Shown here: positions 17,070 through 25,526 of the stretch, in pieces
Numbering within the stretch: the first letter of the stretch is position 1
Layout of the letters: each line of letters opens with the position of its first letter
Assembly (NCBI GenBank): GCA_017504435.1
Contig: JAFVRD010000015.1
Location: forward strand, 1 to 35,096
Direction of reading: 5' to 3'
Origin: Lentisphaeria bacterium
GTDB lineage: Bacteria; Verrucomicrobiota; Lentisphaeria; Victivallales; Victivallaceae
DNA: 35,096 nucleotides
Notes under the pieces: model-generated
Told to the model about the DNA's origin: nothing
Database searches by the model: none
What the model saw: only the letters and a program-made list of their open reading frames with translations
Made by a program: the position numbers and the translations under genes

Positions 17070-17509
17070 AACTTGGTATTACCGGGAGCCGGAGCAATAC
17101 CGAATTTGATTTTACGGCACTGTTCAGCCGTCAGGTCAAAGAGTTCAATTTTTTTCTTGGCAGACGGCGTATAACATCGCTCATTACCGGTGGGGCCTCA
17201 GGAATTGATACTCAGGCAGAAAAATGTGCAAAAAAGTTGAATATTCCGTGTCAGATAATCCGGCCGGATTATTCCAGATACCATCGCAACGCACCATTGA
17301 AACGTAATTTGCAAATCATCGAAAAATGTGATGCGTTGTTGGTGATCTGGAACGGCAGTCCTGCCAGCCGTGGTACTGTTTATACGGCCAGTCATGCTCT
17401 GAAATCAGGCAAGCCGGTATTTGTCATACTTGCCGCCGGAAAAAATATTGCTGCTTGTATCTGTAATATTCACGATGATACGGTATTTGATATCCGGTTT
17501 CAGAAATAA
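17066..17509 (+). CDS. SLOG/DUF2493 (YspA-like) Rossmann-fold nucleotide-binding protein
   Basis: The protein has 147 aa. MKLGITGSR opens a small Rossmann-like domain, followed by SLITGGASGIDTQAEKCAKK and RNLQIIEKCDALLVIW, ending with GTVYTASHALKSGKPVFV. This pattern is that of the SLOG superfamily (DprA/LOG-like), specifically the DUF2493/YspA branch, thought to bind nucleotides or ADP-ribose-like ligands. Start ATG 17066 has GGGAG 7 nt upstream. The frame is open further upstream to 16862, but that stretch is the structured leader. It ends 10 nt from the convergent dtd gene with no evident terminator. Its biochemical role is not known. Confidence 0.75.
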   Translation: MKLGITGSRSNTEFDFTALFSRQVKEFNFFLGRRRITSLITGGASGIDTQAEKCAKKLNIPCQIIRPDYSRYHRNAPLKRNLQIIEKCDALLVIWNGSPASRGTVYTASHALKSGKPVFVILAAGKNIAACICNIHDDTVFDIRFQK

Positions 17510-17519
17510 CCGTCAATTA

Positions 17520-17987
17520 TCAGACCAGAGTGATTTTTCCCGAATCATTGCGGCGTGCTTCCAGCATGATCGTGACCGGGCCGTCGTTGCACAAAGACAC
17601 TTGCATGTCAGCTCCGAATATGCCGCATTCCACCGGAACAAATTTGGCGGCATCGCTTTTGAAATTTTCATAAAGCTGATTCGCCAGATCCGGTGCAGCG
17701 GCATTGCCGAAATAAGGACGGCGTCCCTGAGTGGTATCTGCAAACAGCGTAAATTGAGAGATGACCAGCATTGCTCCATTTACATCAGTCAGCGAACGGT
17801 TCATTTTGCCATTTTCATCCTCAAAAATACGCAATGCGGCACAGCGTTCCGCCAAATATTTCCCGATATCAGCATCATCTTCAGGTGCTATTCCGAGCAG
17901 GATCAGTAATCCCTGACCGATTTTTCCGGTGATATTGCCGTCAATTTCCACTGAAGCGTGACGGACACGCTGGATCAACGCTCTCAC
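17520..17987 (-). CDS. dtd: D-aminoacyl-tRNA deacylase
   Basis: The protein has 155 aa, close to the usual 145-150. It matches Dtd throughout: [17 protein letters not shown] at the N-terminus, the [15 protein letters not shown] motif that carries the catalytic-site residues, and [20 protein letters not shown] with the Gly-Pro motif that reads chirality. Dtd frees tRNAs mischarged with D-amino acids or glycine, protecting translation. It starts with GTG 17987, whose GTGA overlaps the folE stop, so it is translated as part of the rhaA-folE-dtd operon. Confidence 0.95.
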   Translation of the reverse strand: MRALIQRVRHASVEIDGNITGKIGQGLLILLGIAPEDDADIGKYLAERCAALRIFEDENGKMNRSLTDVNGAMLVISQFTLFADTTQGRRPYFGNAAAPDLANQLYENFKSDAAKFVPVECGIFGADMQVSLCNDGPVTIMLEARRNDSGKITLV

Positions 17988-18529
17988 CGTATCAACCGGG
18001 TAAATTCGTTGCGGGTTGCCAGTTCACGCCGGAAACTGCCCAGCATGGAACTGGTGGTCATGACGGAATTTTGTTTTTCCACTCCCCGCATTTGCATGCA
18101 CAAATGGCGGGCATCCATGACCACTCCGACACCTTCTGCATCCAGAATATCTGAAAGAGCATGGGCGATCTCTTTGGTCAAACGTTCCTGCACCTGCAAA
18201 CGGCGGGAAAACATATCCACGATACGGGCTATTTTGCTGACTCCGATGATTTTCTTTTTGGGGATATATCCGACATGACATTTGCCGAAAAACGGCAGCA
18301 TGTGATGTTCGCACATACTGAAAAATTCAATATCCCGCACGATCACCATGTCATCAGATTCAGCTTCAAACAAAGCTCCGTTGACAACATCTTCCAATTT
18401 CTGATGATATCCTCTGGTCAGAAAACGGAGGCTGCGATCCACTCTTTCCGGCGTTTTTATCAAACCTTCACGTTCCGGGTCCTCGCCGAGTTCAACGAGG
18501 ATATCCCGGATCATTTCCTGCATTTCCAT
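17984..18529 (-). CDS. folE: GTP cyclohydrolase I
   Basis: The protein has 181 aa from ATG 18529. It converts GTP to 7,8-dihydroneopterin triphosphate at the start of folate (and pterin) synthesis, as a decamer in the cytoplasm. Signature pieces are all present: [22 protein letters not shown] (zinc Cys and catalytic His), [20 protein letters not shown], and [12 protein letters not shown] with the second zinc Cys. This makes it the zinc-dependent type IA. A TTG at 18541 would add four residues and overlap the rhaA stop as TTGA; ATG 18529 is preferred, with GAGTG about 6 nt upstream. dtd overlaps its 3' end. Confidence 0.93.
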   Translation of the reverse strand: MEMQEMIRDILVELGEDPEREGLIKTPERVDRSLRFLTRGYHQKLEDVVNGALFEAESDDMVIVRDIEFFSMCEHHMLPFFGKCHVGYIPKKKIIGVSKIARIVDMFSRRLQVQERLTKEIAHALSDILDAEGVGVVMDARHLCMQMRGVEKQNSVMTTSSMLGSFRRELATRNEFTRLIR

Positions 18530-18537
18530 AATATCAC

Positions 18538-19782
18538 TCAACCGCGTTTGCTCAAAACATCATTTTCATATTTACGGATACGTTCCAGCACTTCAAAACC
18601 GCCGGGAACGCCGCAACGATCGCAATATTCTGCCCAAATGGGGGCAAAAGGCAGGTTTTTCAACTCTTCAAGCAGCAGCAACCGGGCACTGCGGTCATTT
18701 TTCTTTTCGGCTTCTGCGAGCAGTTCGGCCGGTTCAAGCAGCGCAAAAAGCAGGGCTTTATAAGTATTGCGCATACCGATGCTCCATGCTGCCAGCCGGT
18801 TGATCGAAGCGTCGAAATAATCCAGTCCGATGTGGACACGTTTTTCAAATCCGTGACGGATGATTTCCGAGGCGATCGCCTGCAATTCATTATCCCAGCA
18901 GACCACATGGTCACTGTCCCAGCGGACACCGCGGGAGACGTGCAGCAGTACATCTTCTACAAAAAGCAGCGCACTGGAGATTTTGTCGGAAATAACTTCA
19001 GTCGGATGGAAGTGACCGGCATCCAGACAGAGAGCTTTGTTGTTGGCAACGGCGTATCCCATATAGAATTCATGAGAACCGACCGTACAGCTTTCCGCAC
19101 CGATGCCGAAAAGTTTGCACTCCACTGCATCGATATTGTATTTGCGGTCGATCGTTTCGGCAAACATGGCGTCCAGAGAATCTTTCAAACGCCGGCGGGG
19201 GGCAAGCCGGTCGTAAGGAGTATCTTTGGAACCGTCCGGAATCCAGAAGTTGGTTACGCAAGTATTGTTGAGACGTTTGCCGAATGCTTCCGCGATTTTG
19301 CGGCAGGCAATGCCGTGTTCGACCCAGAATTTGCGGACATTGTCATCTGCGGAAGAGAGTGTTCCTTCGGTTGCCAGCGGGTGAGCAAAGAAAGTGGGGT
19401 TGAAATCCAATCCCAGATTTTGCTCCTCTGCAAAATCCAGCCAGTTGGCAAAATGGGAAACATCCAATTCGTTGCGGTCGACTTTTTTGCCATTGGTTTC
19501 TGCGTAAATGGCGTGGATATTGAGCCGTTTTTTTCCGGGAATGAGTTTCAGCACTTCAGCTATGTCCGCCCGCAATTCTGCGGCGTTGCGGGCGCGGCCG
19601 GGATAATTTCCGGTGACTGCCAGACCTCCGTCCAGAGAACCGGCATTTTCAAATCCGGCAACATCATCACCCTGCCAGCAATGCATGCTGACCGGAATTT
19701 CATTCAAACGGGCAAATGCCGCTTCCACATCAACACCGATACCGGCATAAAATTTTTTGGCATTTTCAAAACAGTTGCTCAT
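18538..19782 (-). CDS. rhaA: L-rhamnose isomerase
   Basis: The protein has 414 aa, typical length. It isomerises L-rhamnose to L-rhamnulose. Characteristic segments are [17 protein letters not shown] near the N-terminus, [37 protein letters not shown] (metal ligands) and [17 protein letters not shown] lies 6-7 nt before ATG 19782. No rhaB, rhaD or rhamnose regulator is beside it; instead folE and dtd follow with overlapping or near-touching ends. This fits scattered rhamnose genes in a bacterium that degrades plant or mucin glycans. Confidence 0.93.
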   Translation of the reverse strand: MSNCFENAKKFYAGIGVDVEAAFARLNEIPVSMHCWQGDDVAGFENAGSLDGGLAVTGNYPGRARNAAELRADIAEVLKLIPGKKRLNIHAIYAETNGKKVDRNELDVSHFANWLDFAEEQNLGLDFNPTFFAHPLATEGTLSSADDNVRKFWVEHGIACRKIAEAFGKRLNNTCVTNFWIPDGSKDTPYDRLAPRRRLKDSLDAMFAETIDRKYNIDAVECKLFGIGAESCTVGSHEFYMGYAVANNKALCLDAGHFHPTEVISDKISSALLFVEDVLLHVSRGVRWDSDHVVCWDNELQAIASEIIRHGFEKRVHIGLDYFDASINRLAAWSIGMRNTYKALLFALLEPAELLAEAEKKNDRSARLLLLEELKNLPFAPIWAEYCDRCGVPGGFEVLERIRKYENDVLSKRG

Positions 19783-19841
19783 TTTCAGCCTCTTTTGTGT
19801 GGTTAATAAATCCTTATTGTTTTATTTCTTTCATTTGAGGT

Positions 19842-19850
19842 AATATAGCA
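19842..19850 (-). promoter_or_regulatory. Extended -10 of the rhaA promoter
   Basis: Minus-strand TGC-TATATT about 60 nt upstream of rhaA. The -35 position holds only a weak GGTGAA, so this promoter would rely on the extended -10. The rest of the 214-nt rhaA-hydF spacer is AT-rich with no clear further feature. Confidence 0.5.
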
Positions 19851-19996
19851 CCGAAAAAAGTTTTTTCACCCTTTTTTATTTACCAGACAAAAATTTTTTT
19901 GCAAAATTCCTGTTTTTTGCACTTTTTTCCTGCACGGATGAAGGTTATATTTAGTCTTTGACAGTATATTGAAATCAACGCTAACTTTGACAGATC

Positions 19997-21250
19997 ATGG
20001 AAAATACTCCGAAATCACTGCGGCTGCATTTTGCGATCGCCGGCAGAATCAATGCCGGTAAATCCACTTTGTTCAATCTTATTTCCGGTCAGGATGCCGC
20101 CATTACTTCGTCTGAACGCGGAACGACGACAGATGTGGTGGAAAAGGCAATGGAACTGCGTCCGCTGGGGGCGGTCGTACTGCTGGATACTGCAGGTACC
20201 GATGATGATTCGGCACTTGGAGCCAGCCGTTTTGAACGTACTGCCAAAGCACTTGACCGGGCGGATCTTGTTGTTTTGACCGTTGTGGCAGAGCAGTGGG
20301 GAGCTCCTGAGGATTCTCTGGTTTTGGAGGCCGGAAGGCGCAAAATTCCACTTTTACCGGTGATAAATTTGCAGGACGGTCATCCGGTCAATGGGGAATT
20401 TATAAATTTGGTTCAGCAAAAATGCGGTGTTGTTCCGCTGCATGTCAATGCCGCTGACCGGAGTGAACGTGCCGTTTTTCTTGACAAACTGACTGATGCA
20501 GCAGGGGTGCTGCTGCCGGAAGAAAAGAGCGTACCGCCGCTGTTGAGAGATTTGCTTGCGCCCGGAGCATTGACGGTATTGATGACTCCGATCGATCTTC
20601 AGGCCCCGAAAGGGCGGTTGATCCTGCCGCAGATTCAGGCTATCCGTGATGTTTTGGATGGAGACGGGGTGGTGGTCACTGCCAAAGAAAATGCGTTCCC
20701 GGCGGTTTACAGTAAGTTGACTGCTTTGCCGGATCTGGTCGTCTGCGATTCTCAGGCGGTAAAAATAATGATTGAAACCACGCCGTCGCAAGTGCCGCAA
20801 ACGACTTTTTCTATTTTGATGGCGCGAATGAAAGGAGATCTCAATATCCTTGCTGCCGGATGTGCGGCGATAAATTTTTTGCGTCCGGGAGACCGGGTGC
20901 TGATTGCGGAAAGTTGCACTCATCATGCCGGAAATGATGATATCGCCCGTGTGAAAATCCCCCGTTTGCTGGAGAAAAAGGTCGGTGGCAAACTGCAAAT
21001 AGATTTTGCATCCGGAGCCGACTATCCCGCCGGGTTGTCCGGTTACAAACTGATTGTTCACTGCGGAGGATGCATGCTCAATCGCAGAGCCATGCTGAAC
21101 CGGTTGAAAAAGGCGGAACAAGCCGGCGTTGCCATTACCAATTTCGGGATGTGCATATCCTGCTGTACCGGTGTGCTCGAAAAGGTGCTTTCACCATTCC
21201 GGGATGCGCTGAAATCGTATCGGAATGCTCTTGACAAAAATGGATTTTGA
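19997..21250 (+). CDS. hydF: [FeFe]-hydrogenase maturation GTPase HydF
   Basis: The protein has 417 aa. The N-terminal GTPase domain has a P-loop AGRINAGKSTLF (near 14-25), GTTTD and LLDTAGTDD. The middle dimerisation domain is followed by the 4Fe-4S domain, with ligands in ESCTHH, HCGGCMLNRR and TNFGMCISCCTGVL near the C-terminus. This is the CxH...CxxC signature of HydF. It is the scaffold that carries the di-iron precursor to HydA, so a functional [FeFe]-hydrogenase should be encoded elsewhere; hydE, hydG and hydA are not in this window. No strong Shine-Dalgarno is seen before ATG. It is placed directly upstream of the transhydrogenase genes. Confidence 0.93.
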   Translation: MENTPKSLRLHFAIAGRINAGKSTLFNLISGQDAAITSSERGTTTDVVEKAMELRPLGAVVLLDTAGTDDDSALGASRFERTAKALDRADLVVLTVVAEQWGAPEDSLVLEAGRRKIPLLPVINLQDGHPVNGEFINLVQQKCGVVPLHVNAADRSERAVFLDKLTDAAGVLLPEEKSVPPLLRDLLAPGALTVLMTPIDLQAPKGRLILPQIQAIRDVLDGDGVVVTAKENAFPAVYSKLTALPDLVVCDSQAVKIMIETTPSQVPQTTFSILMARMKGDLNILAAGCAAINFLRPGDRVLIAESCTHHAGNDDIARVKIPRLLEKKVGGKLQIDFASGADYPAGLSGYKLIVHCGGCMLNRRAMLNRLKKAEQAGVAITNFGMCISCCTGVLEKVLSPFRDALKSYRNALDKNGF

Positions 21251-21259
21251 GTGTAAATT
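21231..21259 (+). promoter_or_regulatory. Promoter of the transhydrogenase operon
   Basis: TTGACA, 17 nt, TAAATT, straddling the hydF stop codon. It lies 67 nt before the NuoE-like start, so the three-subunit operon can be transcribed apart from hydF. Confidence 0.6.
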
Positions 21260-21326
21260 ATCCGAGTGAAGAAGTACAATATTTTCTGCAGTAAAAACAT
21301 CAATATATTTTTTTGAGAGGATTTGA

Positions 21327-21779
21327 ATGAAAACAGAATTTGATTTTCTGAAAAGTATTGCTCCTGAACCGGGCAATCTGATCAAAGGTCTGCAGTTGAT
21401 TCAGGCCACGGAGGGATACATCTCTGAAGATGGTATCCGTGCCGCGGCTGAATATTTCGGCAGACCGGAAGCTGATGTGGAGGGCGTGGTCTCTTTTTAC
21501 GCTCAGTTCAAGCGGGTCAAACCCGGGAAATTCCAAATTTCTGTGTGTGATGGAACGGCGTGCCACCTCAAAGGGGCACCTTTGGTTCACGAATGGCTCT
21601 ATCAGGATTTGAAACTTAAACCCGGTGAAACCTCTCCGGACGGATTGTTTTCTCTGGAAACAGTTGCCTGCCTCGGCTGTTGCAGTCTGGCTCCTGTCAT
21701 GAGTGTCAACGGCAGAGTCTACGGTAAACTTGAACGTAAAACCATGATGAAGATTCTGAAGGAGTATGCCGACAAATGA
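21327..21779 (+). CDS. NuoE/HydC-like 2Fe-2S subunit of transhydrogenase (StnA-like)
   Basis: The protein has 150 aa. It is the 24-kDa NuoE/HndA/HydC fold: a helical N-terminus (GLQLIQATEGYISEDGIRAA, VEGVVSFYAQF), then a thioredoxin-like domain with 2Fe-2S ligands in CDGTAC and CLGCC. In bifurcating complexes this subunit relays electrons to or from the NuoF-like flavoprotein. GAGAGG lies 6 nt before ATG. Its TGA overlaps the next ATG (ATGA). Named StnA-like because the gene order NuoE-NuoF-GltD matches the Sporomusa Stn complex; HydC of a hydrogenase is the alternative. Confidence 0.85.
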   Translation: MKTEFDFLKSIAPEPGNLIKGLQLIQATEGYISEDGIRAAAEYFGRPEADVEGVVSFYAQFKRVKPGKFQISVCDGTACHLKGAPLVHEWLYQDLKLKPGETSPDGLFSLETVACLGCCSLAPVMSVNGRVYGKLERKTMMKILKEYADK

Positions 21780-23491
21780 GTAAGATCGTTGCCATTAAAA
21801 TCGGACTTGCCAGCTGCGGTATAGCTGCCGGAGGTGAGGCGGTTCTCGCTGAATTGAAAAAAGCCACTGATCTGCCGGTCATTGAAGTCGGTTGTATCGG
21901 ACACTGCTACGCTGAACCGCTGGTTGAGGCATGTCTGGACGACGGAAGCAGTGTGATTTACGGCAATGTCAAGGCTACTGAAAAGGATATTCAAAATATT
22001 CTTTCACTTGCCGAAGAAGGACGTTTTGAGATCCCGGCTGCCCGTAAAGCCAAAGAATTGGTGAAAGTTCTCGCGCTTGCCGGAAAAATTTCTCCGGTAG
22101 ATTTTGATGATTACACTGCCAACGGCGGTTATGAAGGTTTGAAAAAGGCCCGGATGATGAAACCGGAAGAGGTCATCGAGGAGATCAAACTTTCCGGATT
22201 GCGCGGTCGTGGCGGCGGCGGATTTCCTACCGGTATGAAATGGGGATTTCTTGCTGCCAAACCCGGTTTTGATAAAACTGTTATCTGCAATGCTGACGAG
22301 GGTGACCCGGGAGCATTCATGGATCGTTCCCTTATGGAAAGCGTTCCGCATCAGGTTTTGGAAGGTATGCTTATTGCGGCATACGCTACCGGGGCCAGCC
22401 GCTTGATAATCTATTGCCGTGCGGAATATCCCATGGCGATCAAGCATCTTAAAATCGCCATTGAACAGATCAATGCCCACAAGATCAACTGTTTTGATGA
22501 CCGCACCATAGAAATTTCCATCAAAGAAGGTGCCGGAGCGTTCGTATGCGGTGAGGAAACTGCACTGATTGCCTCTCTGGAAGGTCAGCGTGGTATGCCG
22601 CGTTTCCGGCCGCCGTTCCCGACCGACAGCGGTTATCAGGGTAAACCGACCATGATCAATAACGTGGAAACGTTCGGAAATGTTCCGATCATTCTGCGTG
22701 AAGGCGGCAAAAATTTTGCCTCCGTCGGTTCTGAAGGCGGAAGGGGAACCAAACTTTTTGCTCTTGCCGGGGATCTTAAATATCCCGGTTTGGTTGAAGT
22801 TCCCATGGGAACCACCCTCCGGGAAATCGTTTTTGAGATCGGCGGAGCTGATCCGGATCATGTCAAAGCTGTTCAGACCGGAGGACCTTCCGGCGGATGT
22901 ATTCCGGTGGAAATGTTTGATACGCCGGTGGATTATGATTCACTGCGTTCTCTCGGTGCGATCATGGGGTCAGGCGGTATGATCGTGATCGGCAATGACC
23001 GCTGCATGGTGGAAACCGCCCGTTACTTCCTTGACTTTACCCACCGTGAAAGCTGCGGCAAATGCACGTTCTGCCGGGTGGGAACGACCCGGATGTTTGA
23101 GATACTTGAACGTATTGTCGCCGGAAAAGGTTGTGAAGCCGATCTGGACACTCTTGAAGATCTCGGTAAAAAAATCAAAGCCGGTTCGCTTTGCGGATTG
23201 GGACAGACAGCTCCCAATCCGGTGCTGGCGACATTGAGATATTACCGTCACGAATATCTGGAACACGTCAATGAAAACAAATGCCGTGCCATGCAGTGCA
23301 ACGCGCTGGTGGATATCTATATCAACAAAGACAATTGTGTCAAATGCAAGATGTGCCTGCGCAGCTGTCCGGTCAATGCGATCAGCGATGACTTTGTTGT
23401 CGATCCGGCAGTTTGTACCAGATGCAACAGCTGTCTGGACAGTTGTCCCAAGAAAACCATCATCCGTGTTGCCAAAGGAGAAGCTAAATAA
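21776..23491 (+). CDS. NuoF/HydB-like FMN, FeS flavoprotein subunit (StnB-like)
   Basis: The protein has 571 aa. Residues 1-90 are a thioredoxin-like 2Fe-2S domain in which I find Cys14, Cys41 and Cys45 but no classical fourth Cys in the first motif (ASCGIAAGGE). The NADH/FMN core follows, with LRGRGGGGFPTGMKW and CNADEGDPGAFMDR. HRESCGKCTFCRVGTTR binds 4Fe-4S. The C-terminal 60 residues hold two ferredoxin-type clusters (CVKCKMCLRSCP and CTRCNSCLDSCP). This is the domain order of HydB, HndC and StnB, the bifurcating flavin module that handles NADH. It overlaps its neighbours by 4 nt upstream and 1 nt downstream (TAATG), which implies coupled translation and equal stoichiometry. Confidence 0.9.
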   Translation: MSKIVAIKIGLASCGIAAGGEAVLAELKKATDLPVIEVGCIGHCYAEPLVEACLDDGSSVIYGNVKATEKDIQNILSLAEEGRFEIPAARKAKELVKVLALAGKISPVDFDDYTANGGYEGLKKARMMKPEEVIEEIKLSGLRGRGGGGFPTGMKWGFLAAKPGFDKTVICNADEGDPGAFMDRSLMESVPHQVLEGMLIAAYATGASRLIIYCRAEYPMAIKHLKIAIEQINAHKINCFDDRTIEISIKEGAGAFVCGEETALIASLEGQRGMPRFRPPFPTDSGYQGKPTMINNVETFGNVPIILREGGKNFASVGSEGGRGTKLFALAGDLKYPGLVEVPMGTTLREIVFEIGGADPDHVKAVQTGGPSGGCIPVEMFDTPVDYDSLRSLGAIMGSGGMIVIGNDRCMVETARYFLDFTHRESCGKCTFCRVGTTRMFEILERIVAGKGCEADLDTLEDLGKKIKAGSLCGLGQTAPNPVLATLRYYRHEYLEHVNENKCRAMQCNALVDIYINKDNCVKCKMCLRSCPVNAISDDFVVDPAVCTRCNSCLDSCPKKTIIRVAKGEAK

Positions 23492-25518
23492 TGAATATCG
23501 AATTTTTTCTTGACGGCAAAGCGGTTTCCGCCCAGCCCGGTCAAACTGTAATGGATGTCGCTAAAGCCAATGGAATTTCCATTCCCGGACTTTGCGGTGA
23601 AAAACGAATCAGTAAAACCACCAGCTGTTTTGTTTGTGTGGTGCGCGATAAGAAAACCGGCAAGTTTCTGCCGTCCTGCTCTGCCCGTCCGGTTCCCGGT
23701 CAGGAAATCGAGGTGACTCATCCGGATGTGCTGGAAATGCGCCGTACTGCGCTCAACTTGCTTTTGAGTGAACACAACGGGGATTGTGAAGCACCCTGTA
23801 CACTTGCCTGTCCGGCCCATGCGGCTGTGGAGGAATATGTGCGTGCCGCTGCCAACGGTGATTTTCAGGAGGCTCTGCGGATCATAAAAGAGCGCATTCC
23901 CATGCCGATGACCATTGGTCGGGTCTGCCCCCGTTTCTGTGAAAAACAGTGCCGTCGCAATGTGGATGGCGAGCCGGTGGCGATCAATGAATTCAAAAGA
24001 CTTGCGGCTGACAAGTGCTATGAATCATACATGGAGGAACTTCCGGTTTCATGCGGTAAACATGTCGCTGTAGTCGGCGGCGGTCCTGCAGGGGTGGCGG
24101 CGGCATATTATCTGCGCCGTCTGGGAATCGATGCCACGATTTTTGAAATGATGCCCAAAGCCGGAGGAATGACCCGTTACGGTATTCCGGAATACCGGAT
24201 GCCCAAAGATTTGCTGGACAAAGAACTTGCCCATCTGGAAAAAATGGGGGTCAAGTTTGAATTCGGAAAAAAACTCGGCGAAAATCTTCAGTTGGATGAA
24301 TTGCAGAAAAAATATGATGCTGTCATCGTTGCTGTCGGCTGCTGGCAGGCATCCGGTATGCGCTGTGAAGGAGAAGAATTGGCAGTTGCCGGTATTGATT
24401 TTCTGCGCGATGTGATTGAGAATGATTGTCACGCTGCCAACCCCGGCAAGGTACTCGTTGTCGGCGGCGGTAACACCGCGATGGATTGCGTGCGTACCAG
24501 TGTCCGGCTCGGTTCTCCTGAGGTTTACTGCATTTACCGCCGTTCCGAAGCGGAAATGCCAGCTGAAAAAATTGAAATCCACGAGGCAAAAGAAGAGGGC
24601 GTCAACTTCCAGTTCCTTACCGCTCCGGTGAAATTGGAAAAACGCGGCGATAAATTGGTTTTGACCTGTCAGAAAATGGTTCTCGGTGAACCTGATGCCT
24701 CCGGACGGCGCAAACCGGTTCCGGAAGCCGGCAGTGATTTTGAGATCGAAGCCGATACCGTTATTGCTGCCATCGGTCAGAAAACTGCGGCTCCTGCCGG
24801 ATTGCCGGTGAATCGTTACGGATGTATTGAAGTTGGTGCCGATGCTGTAACTGTTGCTGAAAAACTTTATGCGGCAGGTGATTGTGTTTCCGGTGCGGCA
24901 ACTGTCGTTGAAGGTGTTGCCTCCGGACGGCGCGCTGCTCTTGCTGTTGCCAGAGATCTGCTGGGCATGCCCATGCCGGAAGAACCGTCAATCAATGTTT
25001 CCCGCGGCAAATGGCAGGATTTGACCAGAGATGAATTGGTCGTTCTGCGCGATAATCTTTCAGATGCTCCCCGCGAAAAACTCAATTATATTCCGTTGAC
25101 GGAACGCAAAACGACTTTCAAAGAGGTCTGCTCCACTATGACTCCAGAGCAAATAGCTGCTGAAGGGAAACGGTGTATTGAGTGCAGCTGTTCGGACAAA
25201 CATGATTGTAAACTCCGTCAGTTTGCTGAAGAAGCCGGATGCAAAACGGATGCCTACTCCGGTGTCCGTCAGGCGGCGGTTTATGATGTCCGTCATCCGG
25301 AGATCATTCAGGATCGCGGCAAATGTATCAAATGTGGCGTTTGCGTGAAGATCTGCAAAGAGGTGGTCAATAAATCGTTGCTTTCCTTGCAGAAACGCGG
25401 ATTCAAAAGCTGTGTGAGTACTGCATTCGGAGTGCCGCTGCCTGACTCCTGCCGGGAGTGTGGAGAGTGCATCAATGCCTGTCCGACCGGAGCTTTGGAT
25501 TGGCGGAAAAAACGTTGA
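23491..25518 (+). CDS. GltD/NfnB-like FAD, FeS subunit with N-terminal 2Fe-2S ferredoxin domain (StnC-like)
   Basis: The protein has 675 aa. Residues 1-85 are a 2Fe-2S ferredoxin/NuoG-type domain (PGLCGEKRISKTTSCFVCVV). About 95-170 is the GltD-type 4Fe-4S domain (CEAPCTLACPAHA, GRVCPRFCEKQC). About 185-490 is a two-dinucleotide-fold FAD/NADPH oxidoreductase (VAVVGGGPAGVAAAYYL, VLVVGGGNTAMDCVR, YAAGDCVSGAAT). A C-terminal region has further Cys clusters (CIECSCSDKHDC, CIKCGVCVKIC, CRECGECINACP). No H-cluster motif is present, so it is not hydrogenase HydA despite hydF nearby. Fused to NuoE/F-like partners, this fits a complex reacting with NADPH, NADH and ferredoxin. Confidence 0.85.
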   Translation: MNIEFFLDGKAVSAQPGQTVMDVAKANGISIPGLCGEKRISKTTSCFVCVVRDKKTGKFLPSCSARPVPGQEIEVTHPDVLEMRRTALNLLLSEHNGDCEAPCTLACPAHAAVEEYVRAAANGDFQEALRIIKERIPMPMTIGRVCPRFCEKQCRRNVDGEPVAINEFKRLAADKCYESYMEELPVSCGKHVAVVGGGPAGVAAAYYLRRLGIDATIFEMMPKAGGMTRYGIPEYRMPKDLLDKELAHLEKMGVKFEFGKKLGENLQLDELQKKYDAVIVAVGCWQASGMRCEGEELAVAGIDFLRDVIENDCHAANPGKVLVVGGGNTAMDCVRTSVRLGSPEVYCIYRRSEAEMPAEKIEIHEAKEEGVNFQFLTAPVKLEKRGDKLVLTCQKMVLGEPDASGRRKPVPEAGSDFEIEADTVIAAIGQKTAAPAGLPVNRYGCIEVGADAVTVAEKLYAAGDCVSGAATVVEGVASGRRAALAVARDLLGMPMPEEPSINVSRGKWQDLTRDELVVLRDNLSDAPREKLNYIPLTERKTTFKEVCSTMTPEQIAAEGKRCIECSCSDKHDCKLRQFAEEAGCKTDAYSGVRQAAVYDVRHPEIIQDRGKCIKCGVCVKICKEVVNKSLLSLQKRGFKSCVSTAFGVPLPDSCRECGECINACPTGALDWRKKR

Positions 25519-25526
25519 ATTATTGC

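Noticed and set aside
18832-19806. 324-codon plus-strand frame opposite rhaA
   Set aside because: It mirrors a strongly conserved isomerase and has atypical composition.
23491-25518. HydA-type [FeFe]-hydrogenase catalytic subunit
   Set aside because: The ferredoxin-like N-terminus and nearby hydF suggest it, but H-cluster motifs are absent and the core is a GltD-like FAD/NADPH fold.
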